Assembly (NCBI GenBank): GCA_021324445.1
Contig: JAJPJC010000122.1
Coordinates: 18,632-82,631 of the forward strand
Length of the DNA: 64,000 bases
Direction of reading: 5' to 3'
Origin: Isosphaeraceae bacterium
GTDB lineage: Bacteria > Planctomycetota > Planctomycetia > Isosphaerales > Isosphaeraceae
Shown in pieces: positions 8,313 to 17,315 of the stretch (the stretch's first letter is position 1; every line of letters starts with the position of its first letter). The notes below the pieces were generated by a model. That model saw nothing but the letters and a program-made list of their open reading frames with translations. It was not told the origin of the DNA and made no database searches. A program made the position numbers and the translations under genes.

Positions 8313-9593
8313 TCAAGGACTCCGCGGATGGCGAGGGCCCGGCCGAGGGTCTTCGCCGGCCCGCAGCCGGGCCAGGGCGGCCTGGAGGCTCCGGGTCGTC
8401 AGGGCCGTGGTGAAGGGGTGCGACGGCACCGCATATTGCTCATCCGCGAGCTGGCAGGCGAGTCCGAATGCCGAGCGAGCCAGCTCGGTCTTGCCCGACG
8501 ACTGCCAGAGCCAGGCCATCCACATCAGCATTCGCCGGTACCGCTCCAGGTGGTGGATCAGGAGGTGTTCGAACAGGTAACGATAGGCGCCGGCATCCCG
8601 GCCGGGCTCGGCTGCCGACCGGCCTTCGCGGAGCTGGATCTCCCGGGCCAGCTCCCAGGTCAAGGCGGAGTCATCCTCCCAGCCAGGGCAGGCGTCGAGC
8701 ACCTGGTCGGCCCATCGCGGCAGCTCTGCATCCGGAATGCTCAGGGTCTCGCAGCCGGGGAGGATCCCGGGCAAGGCCGGTGCCTGGAATCCGGGGCCGA
8801 GGGTCCCGTCGAGCCAGTCCCGAACGGCGCCGGGCATCCCCGGCCCGGACAGGCTCGAGCAGCCGCCGAGCAGGCCCAGGGCCAGCTCCGGCGCATCGGC
8901 GACCGCATCCGCACCGGCCTGGTGGACGAAATCCTCCACCAGGCGACCCGCCTCGATCGAGTCGGGCTCAACTTCGCCGACCACGTCCAGGATCCCCTGG
9001 ATGACATCGCACCAGAAGGCCGCCGTCCGGCGCTGGCCCGCCTGGCTGATGGAGACCACCACGAAGCCGCGGCCCCGGCCGTCGCTGGGGGTGACCAGCG
9101 AGCGCACCAGCCGGATGCCCTGTCGCTCCAACGTCGAAGCCCGGGTCTCTCCGGGATCGAGCACGGCCGGCCACCCGGTCGAGGAGCGAATCGCGCCCAA
9201 GGGCACGGGGTCGGCCGGTGCTCCGGCGTGCGGTTCGGTGCTCGCGATCGACACGGCTGCGGGTTCGGCCAGGGCCAGGCGAGCCGCCGCCCGCAGAGTC
9301 GGGTCAGGCGCTGCGCTGAGAAGACGGAGTAAGGTCCCCACCCCGGGCTCCGCGCGTCGGTCCGACAACTCGCCGATGATCGCCCGCCGCACTGCGGGCT
9401 CGACGGGAGCCAGGGCTTCCAGCGCCATCCAGCATTCGCCCGGGTCGCGCGCCAGGGGAACGAGGATCTCGTCCAGCCAGCCGGCCTCGCTGGCGCCGGC
9501 AGGGCTGTCCTCATCATCAGGTCCGAGCAGATCCTCGCCAGGAGCGAGACCGTCCGCCAGGGGATCCGGCCATTCGGGATCGGGCAGGCTCAT
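8313..9593 (-). CDS. Hypothetical protein with HEAT-like segment
   Basis: A 426-residue soluble acidic protein. ATG 9593 is chosen over the GTG one codon earlier because GGAAGGA lies 5 bases before the ATG but only 2 before the GTG. Residues about 45-110 look like HEAT/armadillo repeats (AVRRAIIGELSD, TLRAAARLALAEP). The rest (WELAREIQLREG, YLFEHLLIHHLERYR, then AFGLACQLADEQ) is helical and resembles tetratricopeptide-like helical pairs. No catalytic motif or signal peptide is visible. The gene is 33 bases downstream of the secreted protein gene on the same strand, so they may be cotranscribed. Function unknown. Confidence 0.75.
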   Translation of the reverse strand: MSLPDPEWPDPLADGLAPGEDLLGPDDEDSPAGASEAGWLDEILVPLARDPGECWMALEALAPVEPAVRRAIIGELSDRRAEPGVGTLLRLLSAAPDPTLRAAARLALAEPAAVSIASTEPHAGAPADPVPLGAIRSSTGWPAVLDPGETRASTLERQGIRLVRSLVTPSDGRGRGFVVVSISQAGQRRTAAFWCDVIQGILDVVGEVEPDSIEAGRLVEDFVHQAGADAVADAPELALGLLGGCSSLSGPGMPGAVRDWLDGTLGPGFQAPALPGILPGCETLSIPDAELPRWADQVLDACPGWEDDSALTWELAREIQLREGRSAAEPGRDAGAYRYLFEHLLIHHLERYRRMLMWMAWLWQSSGKTELARSAFGLACQLADEQYAVPSHPFTTALTTRSLQAALARLRAGEDPRPGPRHPRSP

Positions 9594-9626
9594 CACGGTC
9601 CTTCCTGATGAGCGGTCGCGGGGAAT

Positions 9627-11603
9627 TCACCAGAGCCGTAGTCGCGCCGGGTTGCGCCACACGCGTCCCAGCACCTTGACGTTGCGGGCATCGCCGCTGG
9701 GCCGTCGGACCGAATAGATGCGCCGCTCGCTGGTCCCCTCCTGGTATTCGTAAAGGGGGACCGTGGCCGCGCCCAGTTCCGGCCCCTTGGCGGGCAGGAC
9801 GTAGAACAACGGTCGGGGAGCCGGTCTCTCCTCCGACGAGGCGCCGTTGCCGACGCGCAAGGTTTGTCCGCCCCGGGGATCCGGCCGCTCATAGACTGGC
9901 AAGGTCGCGATCCCCGCCCGGTCGGGCGCGAAGAAGGCCACGTGGCGCGGCCCTGCTTCGATCGGCGGCGGCGGACCGGCCTTGGGGGAGAGACGCACGC
10001 CCCCACCCTCCGAGGATACCTCGTAGATGGCCACCGGCAGGGCCAGCCGCCGATCGGACAGATCGAGCCGGTACATCACCTGGTTGTAGTCGTAACGGGG
10101 GGTCGGATCGGTGTTGCCTGAGAAGGTCGCCGTATAGGTGCCCTCGAAGTAGATGATTCGCCCGTTCTCCTTGTCGAACATCGGGTGCTGCTTGGGATTG
10201 TAGAAGCTGTATTTCTCGTGGCTGACGATCTTCCGCGCGAAGACCCACGGGCCCAGCGGCGTATCCGCCTCGGCGAACCAGACCTCGCCCAGGAACGACG
10301 TGCTGCCAAAGGATTCGACGGCGATCATCACCCATCGGCCGCGGTAGGCGTTCCAGTAGACGGAGCCTCCGTGGGCCAGCACAGTCTTGCCGGTCTCAAT
10401 ATCGCGGAGGTTCAGCAGGGCCTCTTCCGGCTTCATGCGGCCGGCGGTGATCAGCTTGTTTTGCTCATCCTGGGGCAGGACCTGCGTGTGGTGCTTCCAT
10501 CCGTACCGCACCGCTGGGCCGGACCCGCGGTCGAGCTGCTGCTGGCCGCGCGTCGTCCCACGCTTGAGGCACGTATACGACTCGAACGCGGCGGGGTCCG
10601 CGAGCCGATCGGGATCGGCCGGGACCCGGATCAAGGGATAAGGGTTGGCATAGTAGACATACTCCACGCCCTTGTCCCGGTAGAGGAATGGGTGGCCGCT
10701 GGGATAGTCGCCCGGATAGGCCGGCGGGGCGGGGAACTGGGCGACCTTCTCGAACCGTCGCGTCTCGGGGCGGAATTCGACGAGTCCGTGCTGATACACT
10801 TGCAGCAGGTTGCGGACCTTCACGTAGGAGGCGAACATCCGCGGTTTGCCGTCGCGGTCGTGGAGCACGACCAGTCCCGAGATCCAGGTGGGGCCTTCGC
10901 CGGGCAGTGGCGCCGTCGGCCGCGCGAATCCCTGCTCGTCGAGGAAATAGTTCAGGTTGACCCCGACGTCCGGGTCCAGGCCCCCCCGACCGGGCAGCTC
11001 CGAGGTCGCGCCCGGCACGTGGAAATTGCCCAGGGGATAGTCCGGGCGGTTGGTGTCACCCCAGAACCAGTAGATCTTCCCCTGGTACTCGACATTGACC
11101 ACGCTATCCTGGCCGAAGACCCGGCCGTTGAGCAGGGGCTCGCGGATCGGGATCGGATCGCCGGTCAGGGTGCTATCGCGATAGATCCCGGCGCCGGTCA
11201 CCCGATAGAGCCGCTGCGCGAGGTTGCGCCGATGGATCGCGATCCGGGCCGATCCGCCCTCGGTGACCTCCAGCGCCCGGCCGCGGTAGCCGAAGTTATC
11301 CTTGGCCGCCTCGTACCCGTGGCTGCTGATGGAGAAAAAGACCTTGCGATTAAACAGCCCCGGCTCGTCGAAGGCGACGATGCCGTTGCTGTCGGTGACA
11401 TAACGGACCTGGTTGACCATCTTGAGTTCCACCAGGGGTACGCCGCGCCCGGTCTGCTCATCGACGACCTGGATACGGAAGACACGGGGCCGCGGCGGCG
11501 GTTGGGCCCGTTCGGCAGGCCGCCGGGGCTCGTCGGCCAGGCTGCCCGCTGCCAGGTTCGCCAGGATCCCGAGGATCAAAGGCCAGTCACGACCGGCCGG
11601 CAT
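9627..11603 (-). CDS. Secreted hypothetical protein, probable beta-propeller
   Basis: A 658-residue protein. The second ATG (11603) is the start because AGGAGG abuts the first one and sits 6 bases before the second. An N-terminal signal peptide (PLILGILANLAAGSLA) is followed by a proline-rich linker, a domain like carboxypeptidase regulatory or Ig-type folds (FRIQVVDEQTGRGVPLVEL) and then repeated blades with KIYWFWGDTNRP, SGLVVLHDRDG and GHPFLYRDKGVEYVYYA. This pattern suits a five-bladed glycoside hydrolase-like propeller (DUF4185-like), but I cannot identify the family firmly. It is likely periplasmic or extracellular. Confidence 0.72.
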   Translation of the reverse strand: MPAGRDWPLILGILANLAAGSLADEPRRPAERAQPPPRPRVFRIQVVDEQTGRGVPLVELKMVNQVRYVTDSNGIVAFDEPGLFNRKVFFSISSHGYEAAKDNFGYRGRALEVTEGGSARIAIHRRNLAQRLYRVTGAGIYRDSTLTGDPIPIREPLLNGRVFGQDSVVNVEYQGKIYWFWGDTNRPDYPLGNFHVPGATSELPGRGGLDPDVGVNLNYFLDEQGFARPTAPLPGEGPTWISGLVVLHDRDGKPRMFASYVKVRNLLQVYQHGLVEFRPETRRFEKVAQFPAPPAYPGDYPSGHPFLYRDKGVEYVYYANPYPLIRVPADPDRLADPAAFESYTCLKRGTTRGQQQLDRGSGPAVRYGWKHHTQVLPQDEQNKLITAGRMKPEEALLNLRDIETGKTVLAHGGSVYWNAYRGRWVMIAVESFGSTSFLGEVWFAEADTPLGPWVFARKIVSHEKYSFYNPKQHPMFDKENGRIIYFEGTYTATFSGNTDPTPRYDYNQVMYRLDLSDRRLALPVAIYEVSSEGGGVRLSPKAGPPPPIEAGPRHVAFFAPDRAGIATLPVYERPDPRGGQTLRVGNGASSEERPAPRPLFYVLPAKGPELGAATVPLYEYQEGTSERRIYSVRRPSGDARNVKVLGRVWRNPARLRLW

Positions 11604-11655
11604 GGACATCCTCCTGTTGGGTCGCTCCCGCCTGCGGGGCGATGATCGCCGAGGA

Positions 11656-13689
11656 TCAACGCCGACGCCGGCCTGGGAAGCTCGACCACGGATCGAACCG
11701 GCTCTCCACCTCGATTTCGCCGCGCTCGAAGAGCGACTCGTCGAGCTCGTTGAGGAACCGGCTCGGCGTGGTGAAGACGGTCGGGCCCCGGGCGCCCCGG
11801 GGGATGGAGAGCGGGTAGGTCAACGTCAGCTCGTTCATGGCGCGGGTGATGGCGACGTAGAAGATCCGCCGCTCCTCCTCCTCGCCCCCGGGCTCGTCGA
11901 GCGCCCTGCGGTTTGGGAAGCCCTCCTCGATCAGCCGGGGCACCAGCACGTGCGACCACTCCAGCCCCTTTGCCTGGTGCACGGTACTCAGCACGACCAG
12001 CTCGCTGGTTTCCTCGCCGGCCACGGAGTCCATCCCGTAGACGTCGCCGGCCAGGATCAAGTCGGCGATGAGCCGTTCCAGGCTGTCGTACTGGGCGGCC
12101 AGGAGCGCGAATTGTTCCAGGTCGGCGATCCGGTTCTCGGGGCGTTCGTACTTGAGCCGGACCGTGTTGGGATAGCCGCCCTTGAGGACTGCCCCGATCG
12201 CCGCGGCCGGGTTGCGCTCCGGATCGGTGGCGCGGAGCCGGCGCAGATCGCTGACGAACCCGGCGAAGGGCCCCTTGCTCTTGGCCGGCAGCAGGCCCAT
12301 GACCGCGGCCGACTCCACAGCCTCCAGCGGTCGCTCGCCCCGCGCCAGGTGCTGGAAGATCGCCCCGGCCTTGGCCGGTCCCACCCCGGGCAGGAGCAAC
12401 AGCAGCCGGCGCCATGAAGCTTCCTCGCGCGGGTTGACCACGATCCGGAGGTAGGCCAGCACGTCCTTGATATGCGCCTGCTCGAAAAAGCGGAGCCCGC
12501 TCCGCACGGTGTAGGGAATGCCCCGGGCCAGGAGCTCGCCCTGAAGCAGGATGCTATCATGATGGTTGCGATAGAGCACCGCCACCTGGCCGAGCGAAAG
12601 TCCCTTCTCGCGGTCCTCGAGGATCGACTGGCAAATCAGCGCGGCTTCCTCGTAGGCATCCTGGGTGACGACCACCAGGGGGAGCATGCCATCGGGCCGC
12701 GCCGAGACCAGCTCCTTGGGGAAACCGGTGGCATTGTGCGCGATGGAGGCGCGGGTAAACGCGACAATCTGGGGAGTCGAGCGGTAATTGACCTCGAGCT
12801 GGAAGATCTTCGCCCCGGGATGTCGCTCGGAAAAGCGGAGGATATTATCGTAGTTGGCCCCACGGAAGCGATAGATCGACTGGGCATCGTCGCCGACAGC
12901 CGTGAGGTTGCCGGCGCCGGCGGCCGCGACCGTCTCGACCACCTCGACCTGGACCGCGTTGGTATCTTGCATCTCATCGATCAGGATGTGACGGAACAGG
13001 GACCCCTGGGCGTCGCGCTGCTCGGGGAACTCGCGGAGCAACCGGCCCCACTGGATTAGCAGATCGTCGTAGTCCATGCAATTGGATGCACGCTTCCGCT
13101 GCGCATAGGCCCCGGCGACGGCCTCGAGCTGCGACTGCCACTGGGCGAGCTCGGGATCGCGCCGGGCGACGACTTCGGCGAGCGGCCGGTTGACGTTGGC
13201 GCTGAAGCTGATGAGGTGTTGGACGGCGGCCGGTTTGGGGGCCAGCTTCCCGGTGCCGGTCAGCCCGGCGTCATCCATGGCCAGGCGGATCAGGTCGAGC
13301 TGGTCCTCGCTGTCGAGGATGGTGAAGTTGGGCTGGTAGCCCAGGAGGGTCGCGGTGCGGCGGAGCAGGCGATTGCCGATGTGGTGGAACGTGCCGGCCC
13401 AGACCTGGCTCGCCTGGGCCCCGATCAAGGATTCGAGCCGACGGACCATCTCCCGGGCGGCGCGGCGGGTGAAGGTCACGAGCATGATCGAGCCGGCGGG
13501 GACGCCCGTGGCGATCAGGTAGGCCACGCGGAAGGTGATGACCCGGGTCTTCCCCGAGCCCGGACCGGCCAGGATCAGGTTGTAGCCGTCGGGCGCGGTC
13601 ACCGCGGCGTGCTGCGAGGCGTTCAGCTCGCGCTGGAACTCCTCGCTCAGCCGGGCGGTCAGGGGCGACTTCAGGCGAATCTTGCGCAT
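11656..13689 (-). CDS. UvrD/PcrA/Rep-type superfamily 1 DNA helicase
   Basis: A 677-residue 3'-5' helicase. The start at 13689 (MRKIRLKSPL) is preferred to the in-frame upstream codon because homology begins there and a -10 box lies just upstream. Motif I is AGPGSGKT (residues 41-48). Motif Ia is TFTRRAAREM, motif II IDEMQDTN, motif III GDDAQSIYRFRGA, motif IV NYRSTPQIV, motif V STVHQAKGLEW and motif VI YVAITRAMNEL. It lacks the C-terminal extension of PcrA, so it is on the short side. It probably acts in repair or replication restart. The gene stands alone, divergent from the MNT/HEPN pair. Confidence 0.93.
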   Translation of the reverse strand: MRKIRLKSPLTARLSEEFQRELNASQHAAVTAPDGYNLILAGPGSGKTRVITFRVAYLIATGVPAGSIMLVTFTRRAAREMVRRLESLIGAQASQVWAGTFHHIGNRLLRRTATLLGYQPNFTILDSEDQLDLIRLAMDDAGLTGTGKLAPKPAAVQHLISFSANVNRPLAEVVARRDPELAQWQSQLEAVAGAYAQRKRASNCMDYDDLLIQWGRLLREFPEQRDAQGSLFRHILIDEMQDTNAVQVEVVETVAAAGAGNLTAVGDDAQSIYRFRGANYDNILRFSERHPGAKIFQLEVNYRSTPQIVAFTRASIAHNATGFPKELVSARPDGMLPLVVVTQDAYEEAALICQSILEDREKGLSLGQVAVLYRNHHDSILLQGELLARGIPYTVRSGLRFFEQAHIKDVLAYLRIVVNPREEASWRRLLLLLPGVGPAKAGAIFQHLARGERPLEAVESAAVMGLLPAKSKGPFAGFVSDLRRLRATDPERNPAAAIGAVLKGGYPNTVRLKYERPENRIADLEQFALLAAQYDSLERLIADLILAGDVYGMDSVAGEETSELVVLSTVHQAKGLEWSHVLVPRLIEEGFPNRRALDEPGGEEEERRIFYVAITRAMNELTLTYPLSIPRGARGPTVFTTPSRFLNELDESLFERGEIEVESRFDPWSSFPGRRRR

Positions 13690-13747
13690 GCCGGCGCTCG
13701 GATGCGGGGAACCTGGCCCGGACGTTCCGTGTCCGGAGGAAAACGGT

Positions 13748-13777
13748 ATTATACCAGGGTGGTTCCGCAATTGCCGA
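13748..13777 (-). promoter_or_regulatory. Sigma-70-like promoter for the helicase gene
   Basis: On the minus strand a perfect TATAAT lies at 13753-13748. TCGGCA (4 of 6 to the -35 consensus) lies 18 bp upstream at 13777-13772. The -10 is embedded in the palindrome GGTATAATACC. The predicted leader to ATG 13689 is about 50 bases. Confidence 0.45.
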
Positions 13778-13824
13778 CCGCGACTTCATGTTCGTCACGA
13801 ACCCCGCGCCGAGGAGCCGAGGAC

Positions 13825-14274
13825 ATGGCCAAGAAAGCCAAGAAGCCAGCCAAGGAGTGGGTCGGTTACCGCTACTGGTCGCCGAACATCCCCATGTCGG
13901 CCATTCGCCGCTACGTCCGGCAGATCGCCGAGAAGTTCCAGCCGGACAAGATCATCCTCTTCGGCTCGTACGCCTATGGTCAGCCCCACGAATGGAGCGA
14001 CGTCGATATCCTCGTCGTGATGCCGGCGCGCAACCAGATCGATCAGGCCCTACGCATCGACTTGGCCATCGATGAGCCGTTCCCGGTGGACCTGATCGTC
14101 CGAACGCCCAAACGGCTTCAGCGCGACTGGGAGGACGGAGACTGGTTCCTGAGGGAAGTCCTGGCGAAGGGCAAGGTTCTTTATGAAAAGGCTGACCGCG
14201 CAGTGGGTACGAAAGGCCGAAGACGATCTGCGCCTCGGCAGAGCAGCGGAAACGCTGCAACCCCCAGTTCATGA
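13825..14274 (+). CDS. MNT-domain nucleotidyltransferase of a HEPN/MNT pair
   Basis: A 149-residue protein of the minimal nucleotidyltransferase family, with the signature G47-S48 and, ten residues on, D59-x-D61 (SDVDILV). An N-terminal basic stretch (MAKKAKKPAKEW) precedes the fold. Family members usually act as antitoxins that AMPylate or otherwise silence the adjacent HEPN RNase. The last 30 residues (RRRSAPRQSSGNAATPSS) are low complexity and are read from DNA that also encodes the HEPN protein in another frame, giving a 92-base overlap. Confidence 0.85.
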   Translation: MAKKAKKPAKEWVGYRYWSPNIPMSAIRRYVRQIAEKFQPDKIILFGSYAYGQPHEWSDVDILVVMPARNQIDQALRIDLAIDEPFPVDLIVRTPKRLQRDWEDGDWFLREVLAKGKVLYEKADRAVGTKGRRRSAPRQSSGNAATPSS

Positions 14275-14566
14275 CCAGACTTGCTTCCACTGCCAGCAGT
14301 CAGCAGAGAAGTATCTCGAGGCACTCCTTCAGGATTGGGGCCTCGTGCCGCCGCGCACTCACAGCCTCATCCTAATGCTGGATCTGCTTCGGGCCCGCGA
14401 TCCCACGCTCAGGGCTCTGCGACGCAAGCTCAAGCCGCTGGCTCGCTACGCGGTCGATATTCGTTATCCCGGCATGAGAGCGTCGAGGAGACAAGCCCTG
14501 GCGGCCCTCCGCCACGCAGAGGAGGTCCGGCGCGCGATCCGCGCCCAGCTCGGTTTGCCGGTGTGA
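14183..14566 (+). CDS. HEPN-domain protein, likely toxin partner of MNT
   Basis: A 127-residue HEPN protein (PF05168 type). It begins WVRKAEDDLRLG and has CFHCQQSAEKYLEALL, PPRTHSLILMLDLL and a C-terminal RYPGMRASRRQALAAL. The CFHCQQxxEK...RTH pattern is typical of HEPN proteins paired with MNT nucleotidyltransferases. The catalytic Rx4-6H motif of the ribonuclease members is not obvious, so activity is not assured. It starts inside the MNT gene in a different frame. With its partner it forms a candidate type VII-like toxin-antitoxin module. Confidence 0.85.
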   Translation: MKRLTAQWVRKAEDDLRLGRAAETLQPPVHDQTCFHCQQSAEKYLEALLQDWGLVPPRTHSLILMLDLLRARDPTLRALRRKLKPLARYAVDIRYPGMRASRRQALAALRHAEEVRRAIRAQLGLPV

Positions 14567-14674
14567 TGGCAGGGTGCCTGCTGAATACTGGCGTTCGGCT
14601 TTCGACGGGAAGTCGGTATGATGCAGTTCCCGGGGAGGGGACCTGCGAAAAAACAGGACTCTGGAGAATTTGCC

Positions 14675-15478
14675 ATGGCTGGCGTCGAACCTCGACCCGC
14701 GCTGAAGATCATCCACGAGCCGAAGGTCTATCTCCTCGGCCGACAGGTCGTCGACGAGGAGGCCCTCGAGGCGTTTCTGGCCGACCACAACGTCAGCCAT
14801 TGGACGACCGATACCGAAGTCGCCGCTGAGAAACTGATCGAGACGGCGGGCCGTTTGTGTTATATGAGTTTTGCCAAACCTCGGCCTGGCGGCAACCAAG
14901 CCTACATCCACCATCTCCTCGAAGTCGGTCACGGCTCGGTACTCGAACATACTGTCTTCAACCTGCTGTTCACGGGCGTCAGCCGCAGTTTAACCCATGA
15001 ACTGGTTCGCCACAGGGCCGGATGGAGTTTTTCTCAGCTCAGTCAAAGGTTTGTTGATGAGTCCGAATGTGACTTCGTCGAGCCGGAGGTGATCGCCGAG
15101 GATCCCGAGCTGCACCGGATCTGGCTGGAGGCGATCCAGGCCAGCCAGGCCGCATATCGCGAGCTGGCCGACCGGCTGGCCGAGAAATTCAAGGGCCTCA
15201 GCGACCGGACTCTTCGACGCAAGAAGGCGCGCGAGGCGGCGCGGAGCGTCCTGCCCAACGCCACCGAGACCAAGATCTTCGTCACGGCCAACGCCCGCGC
15301 CCTGCGCCACTTCATCGAGATGCGCGGCGACGCGGCGGCCGACGTCGAGATCCGCCGCCTCGCCATCGCCGTGTTCCAGCTCCTCCAGCACGAAGCCCCC
15401 AACCTCTTCGGCGATTACTCGCTCATCGACCTCCCCGAAGGCGGCCAGGCCGTCACCACGCCCCATCGCAAGGTCTGA
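14675..15478 (+). CDS. thyX: ThyX family flavin-dependent thymidylate synthase, variant motif
   Basis: ThyX makes dTMP from dUMP using FAD and methylene-tetrahydrofolate. The start at 14675 follows GGAG; an ATG at 14618 would add 19 residues that look non-coding. The 267-residue protein has GHGSVLEH and the signature at Arg112-His113-Arg114, followed by AGWSFSQL and Ser123. The classical ThyX motif is RHR, seven residues, then Ser. Here there are eight, so the substrate-binding loop is one residue longer. The C-terminal ALRHFIEMRGDAAADVEIR is typical. The family is well supported, but catalytic competence with this loop is an open point. Confidence 0.87.
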   Translation: MAGVEPRPALKIIHEPKVYLLGRQVVDEEALEAFLADHNVSHWTTDTEVAAEKLIETAGRLCYMSFAKPRPGGNQAYIHHLLEVGHGSVLEHTVFNLLFTGVSRSLTHELVRHRAGWSFSQLSQRFVDESECDFVEPEVIAEDPELHRIWLEAIQASQAAYRELADRLAEKFKGLSDRTLRRKKAREAARSVLPNATETKIFVTANARALRHFIEMRGDAAADVEIRRLAIAVFQLLQHEAPNLFGDYSLIDLPEGGQAVTTPHRKV

Positions 15479-15501
15479 GCGATCGCAGCCACGCAACACG
15501 A

Positions 15502-17235
15502 TCAATGGGCCTGGGCCAGCTCGGTCGCCGCCGGTGCGGTCAGCGACTTGAGGAAGATTTCGACCGCGCGCCGCTGTTCGGGCGGGAGCTGGAAGAACTT
15601 CTCGGCCGAGCGGGCCGCCTGGCCGCCATGGAAGGCGACCGCCTCCTCAAGGGTGGCGGCGCGGCCGTCATGGAGATACGGGGCGGTATCGCGGAAGCCC
15701 CACAACGGCGGGGTTCGCCACTCCTGCCGGCTGGCGCCGCGCCGCCCCTTGACCGCGACCGCCGCCCCGCCCTGGGCACGACCCGGGACCGCGCTCATCG
15801 CCGCAGGGGGATCGGCCTCTGGATCCGAGGAGTCGCCTCCGTAGACGCCGTTATCGGCCAGCTCCGGACCCATGTCGTGGAGGAGCAGGTCGCTGAAGAC
15901 GCGATCGACCTTACCCAGCTTGGGAGTATGGCAGGTCGCGCAGCCGGCCTCCTCGAACCGCTTCCTGCCCTCCTGGACCGTCTGGGCCTGACGTGGGCTC
16001 GACGGCCGCCGCTGGGTGGGCGGCGCGAGGTTCCGCACGAAGGCGATCAGAGCGTCGCACTCGGCGGCATCTAGGTCCAGCCCCGGCTTGAGGCCCTGGC
16101 GTTGCGGGACCTGAGGGAGTTTCCCCTGGGGATGGTCGGGCACCTCCAGGCCCAGCTCGACCGCGCAGGCCGTCAGGACGAACTCCTTCAGGCTCGCCGT
16201 CTGCGCCTTCCAGCCGAACCGGCCGATCGACCCGTCCGGTAGGCGGTTGACCCGCCCCTGGATCTCGGGGAACTCGGGGAACGTCTTTCGGAGCCCTTCT
16301 TCGATGACCGATTCGGGGATCGCGTCGATCAACCCGGCGCCGAACAACGCCGGCGGATTGCGCCGCGACAGGACCAGGGTGAAAGCGCCATGCTGGACTC
16401 GCGGGAGCTTGTTGGCCGGGCGGCTGGCAACCTGCTGTCGGATCGCCAGGACGTCGGCGCTGGTGCGGTCCTTCTCGGTCGCGACGGGACCTTTGCCCTG
16501 CGCCGGCTTCCCCTGGTTGTTCAGCCCCAGCAGCCGAGCACGCCACGCCGGATAGTTGGGATCGGTGCTGAACAGGTGCAGCGTGATGCTGCGGGCCGAA
16601 CGGAACGCCGGGTGCAATTCCGCCAGCTTCTCGAGATCCGGCTTGACCGGCTGAACCCGGGTGAGCCCGTCCGGACTGATCTCCAGGTTGGGGCCCTCGT
16701 GAGTCTCGAGATCCGGCTTGACCGGCTGAACCCGGGTGAGCTGGGTATCCTGCTTGGACTCTCGAGAGGCTTCCGTCGCCGCCGGCCCGTCGGTCGTGCC
16801 TGGCCGCTTCGGGGCTGGCTCGCCTTTGCGGGCCTGCAACTCGAGCTTCTCGGCCGGTTTGGACTTCGCCTCCGCAGCTTGCAACGCCCTGGCCTGCTCG
16901 TCGAGCTGCCGGACCACCGCCGTCAGGCCCGACCGAACTGCGGTCAAGATCTCGGCATTCTTATTCGACGGGCCCGCGCCGCCTGGCCCGCCCAGGCCGT
17001 GGCAAGCGACGCAGGAGGTATCGTTGTAGACCGGGCCGAGTCCGTCGCCGCCGGGTCGCGTCCCCTCGCCGGGAAACCACTCGCGCAGGAACAGATCGCG
17101 GCCCTTGGCAATGGCGTCGTTCGGATCCGGATCGGCGCCGGCCCGCGCCAGCCCGGCGAGAGCGAGGATTGTCCCCAACGCCGCCGCACCCCATCGCGCC
17201 ACCGAGGAACCGCCCGGAACTTCTGGTCTGATCAT
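15502..17235 (-). CDS. Dihaem cytochrome c, thiol oxidoreductase-like
   Basis: A 577-residue exported protein with a signal peptide (ALGTILALAGLARAGA) and two c-type haem sites, CVACHG near residue 75 and CATCHT near 435. It resembles the dihaem oxidoreductase/'thiol oxidoreductase' family, with KGRDLFLREWFPGEG before the first haem and PYLHDGRAATLEEAV near the end. An insertion of about 110 residues after the first haem is rich in Glu, Lys and Pro and contains the duplicated peptide LTRVQPVKPDLE. It is probably a periplasmic electron-transfer protein. Confidence 0.85.
   Translation of the reverse strand: MIRPEVPGGSSVARWGAAALGTILALAGLARAGADPDPNDAIAKGRDLFLREWFPGEGTRPGGDGLGPVYNDTSCVACHGLGGPGGAGPSNKNAEILTAVRSGLTAVVRQLDEQARALQAAEAKSKPAEKLELQARKGEPAPKRPGTTDGPAATEASRESKQDTQLTRVQPVKPDLETHEGPNLEISPDGLTRVQPVKPDLEKLAELHPAFRSARSITLHLFSTDPNYPAWRARLLGLNNQGKPAQGKGPVATEKDRTSADVLAIRQQVASRPANKLPRVQHGAFTLVLSRRNPPALFGAGLIDAIPESVIEEGLRKTFPEFPEIQGRVNRLPDGSIGRFGWKAQTASLKEFVLTACAVELGLEVPDHPQGKLPQVPQRQGLKPGLDLDAAECDALIAFVRNLAPPTQRRPSSPRQAQTVQEGRKRFEEAGCATCHTPKLGKVDRVFSDLLLHDMGPELADNGVYGGDSSDPEADPPAAMSAVPGRAQGGAAVAVKGRRGASRQEWRTPPLWGFRDTAPYLHDGRAATLEEAVAFHGGQAARSAEKFFQLPPEQRRAVEIFLKSLTAPAATELAQAH
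16629..16741. repeat. In-frame direct repeat inside cytochrome gene
   Basis: A 38-bp sequence at 16629-16666 recurs identically at 16704-16741, a 75-bp (25-codon) spacing that keeps the frame. It encodes the peptide LTRVQPVKPDLE twice in the linker of the dihaem protein. Confidence 0.85.
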
Positions 17236-17315
17236 GAGAGATGTCCTGGAATGAGTGAGGAATCCATCCGTGATCGAGTTCGGCCTGCTCGCCCGCTGGC
17301 AGCGTCCTGCGACGA

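Noticed and set aside
13690..13770. Upstream in-frame start of the helicase at 13770
   Set aside because: It adds 27 residues without homology, and its start lies beyond the TATAAT box. The ATG at 13689 fits the promoter and the family.
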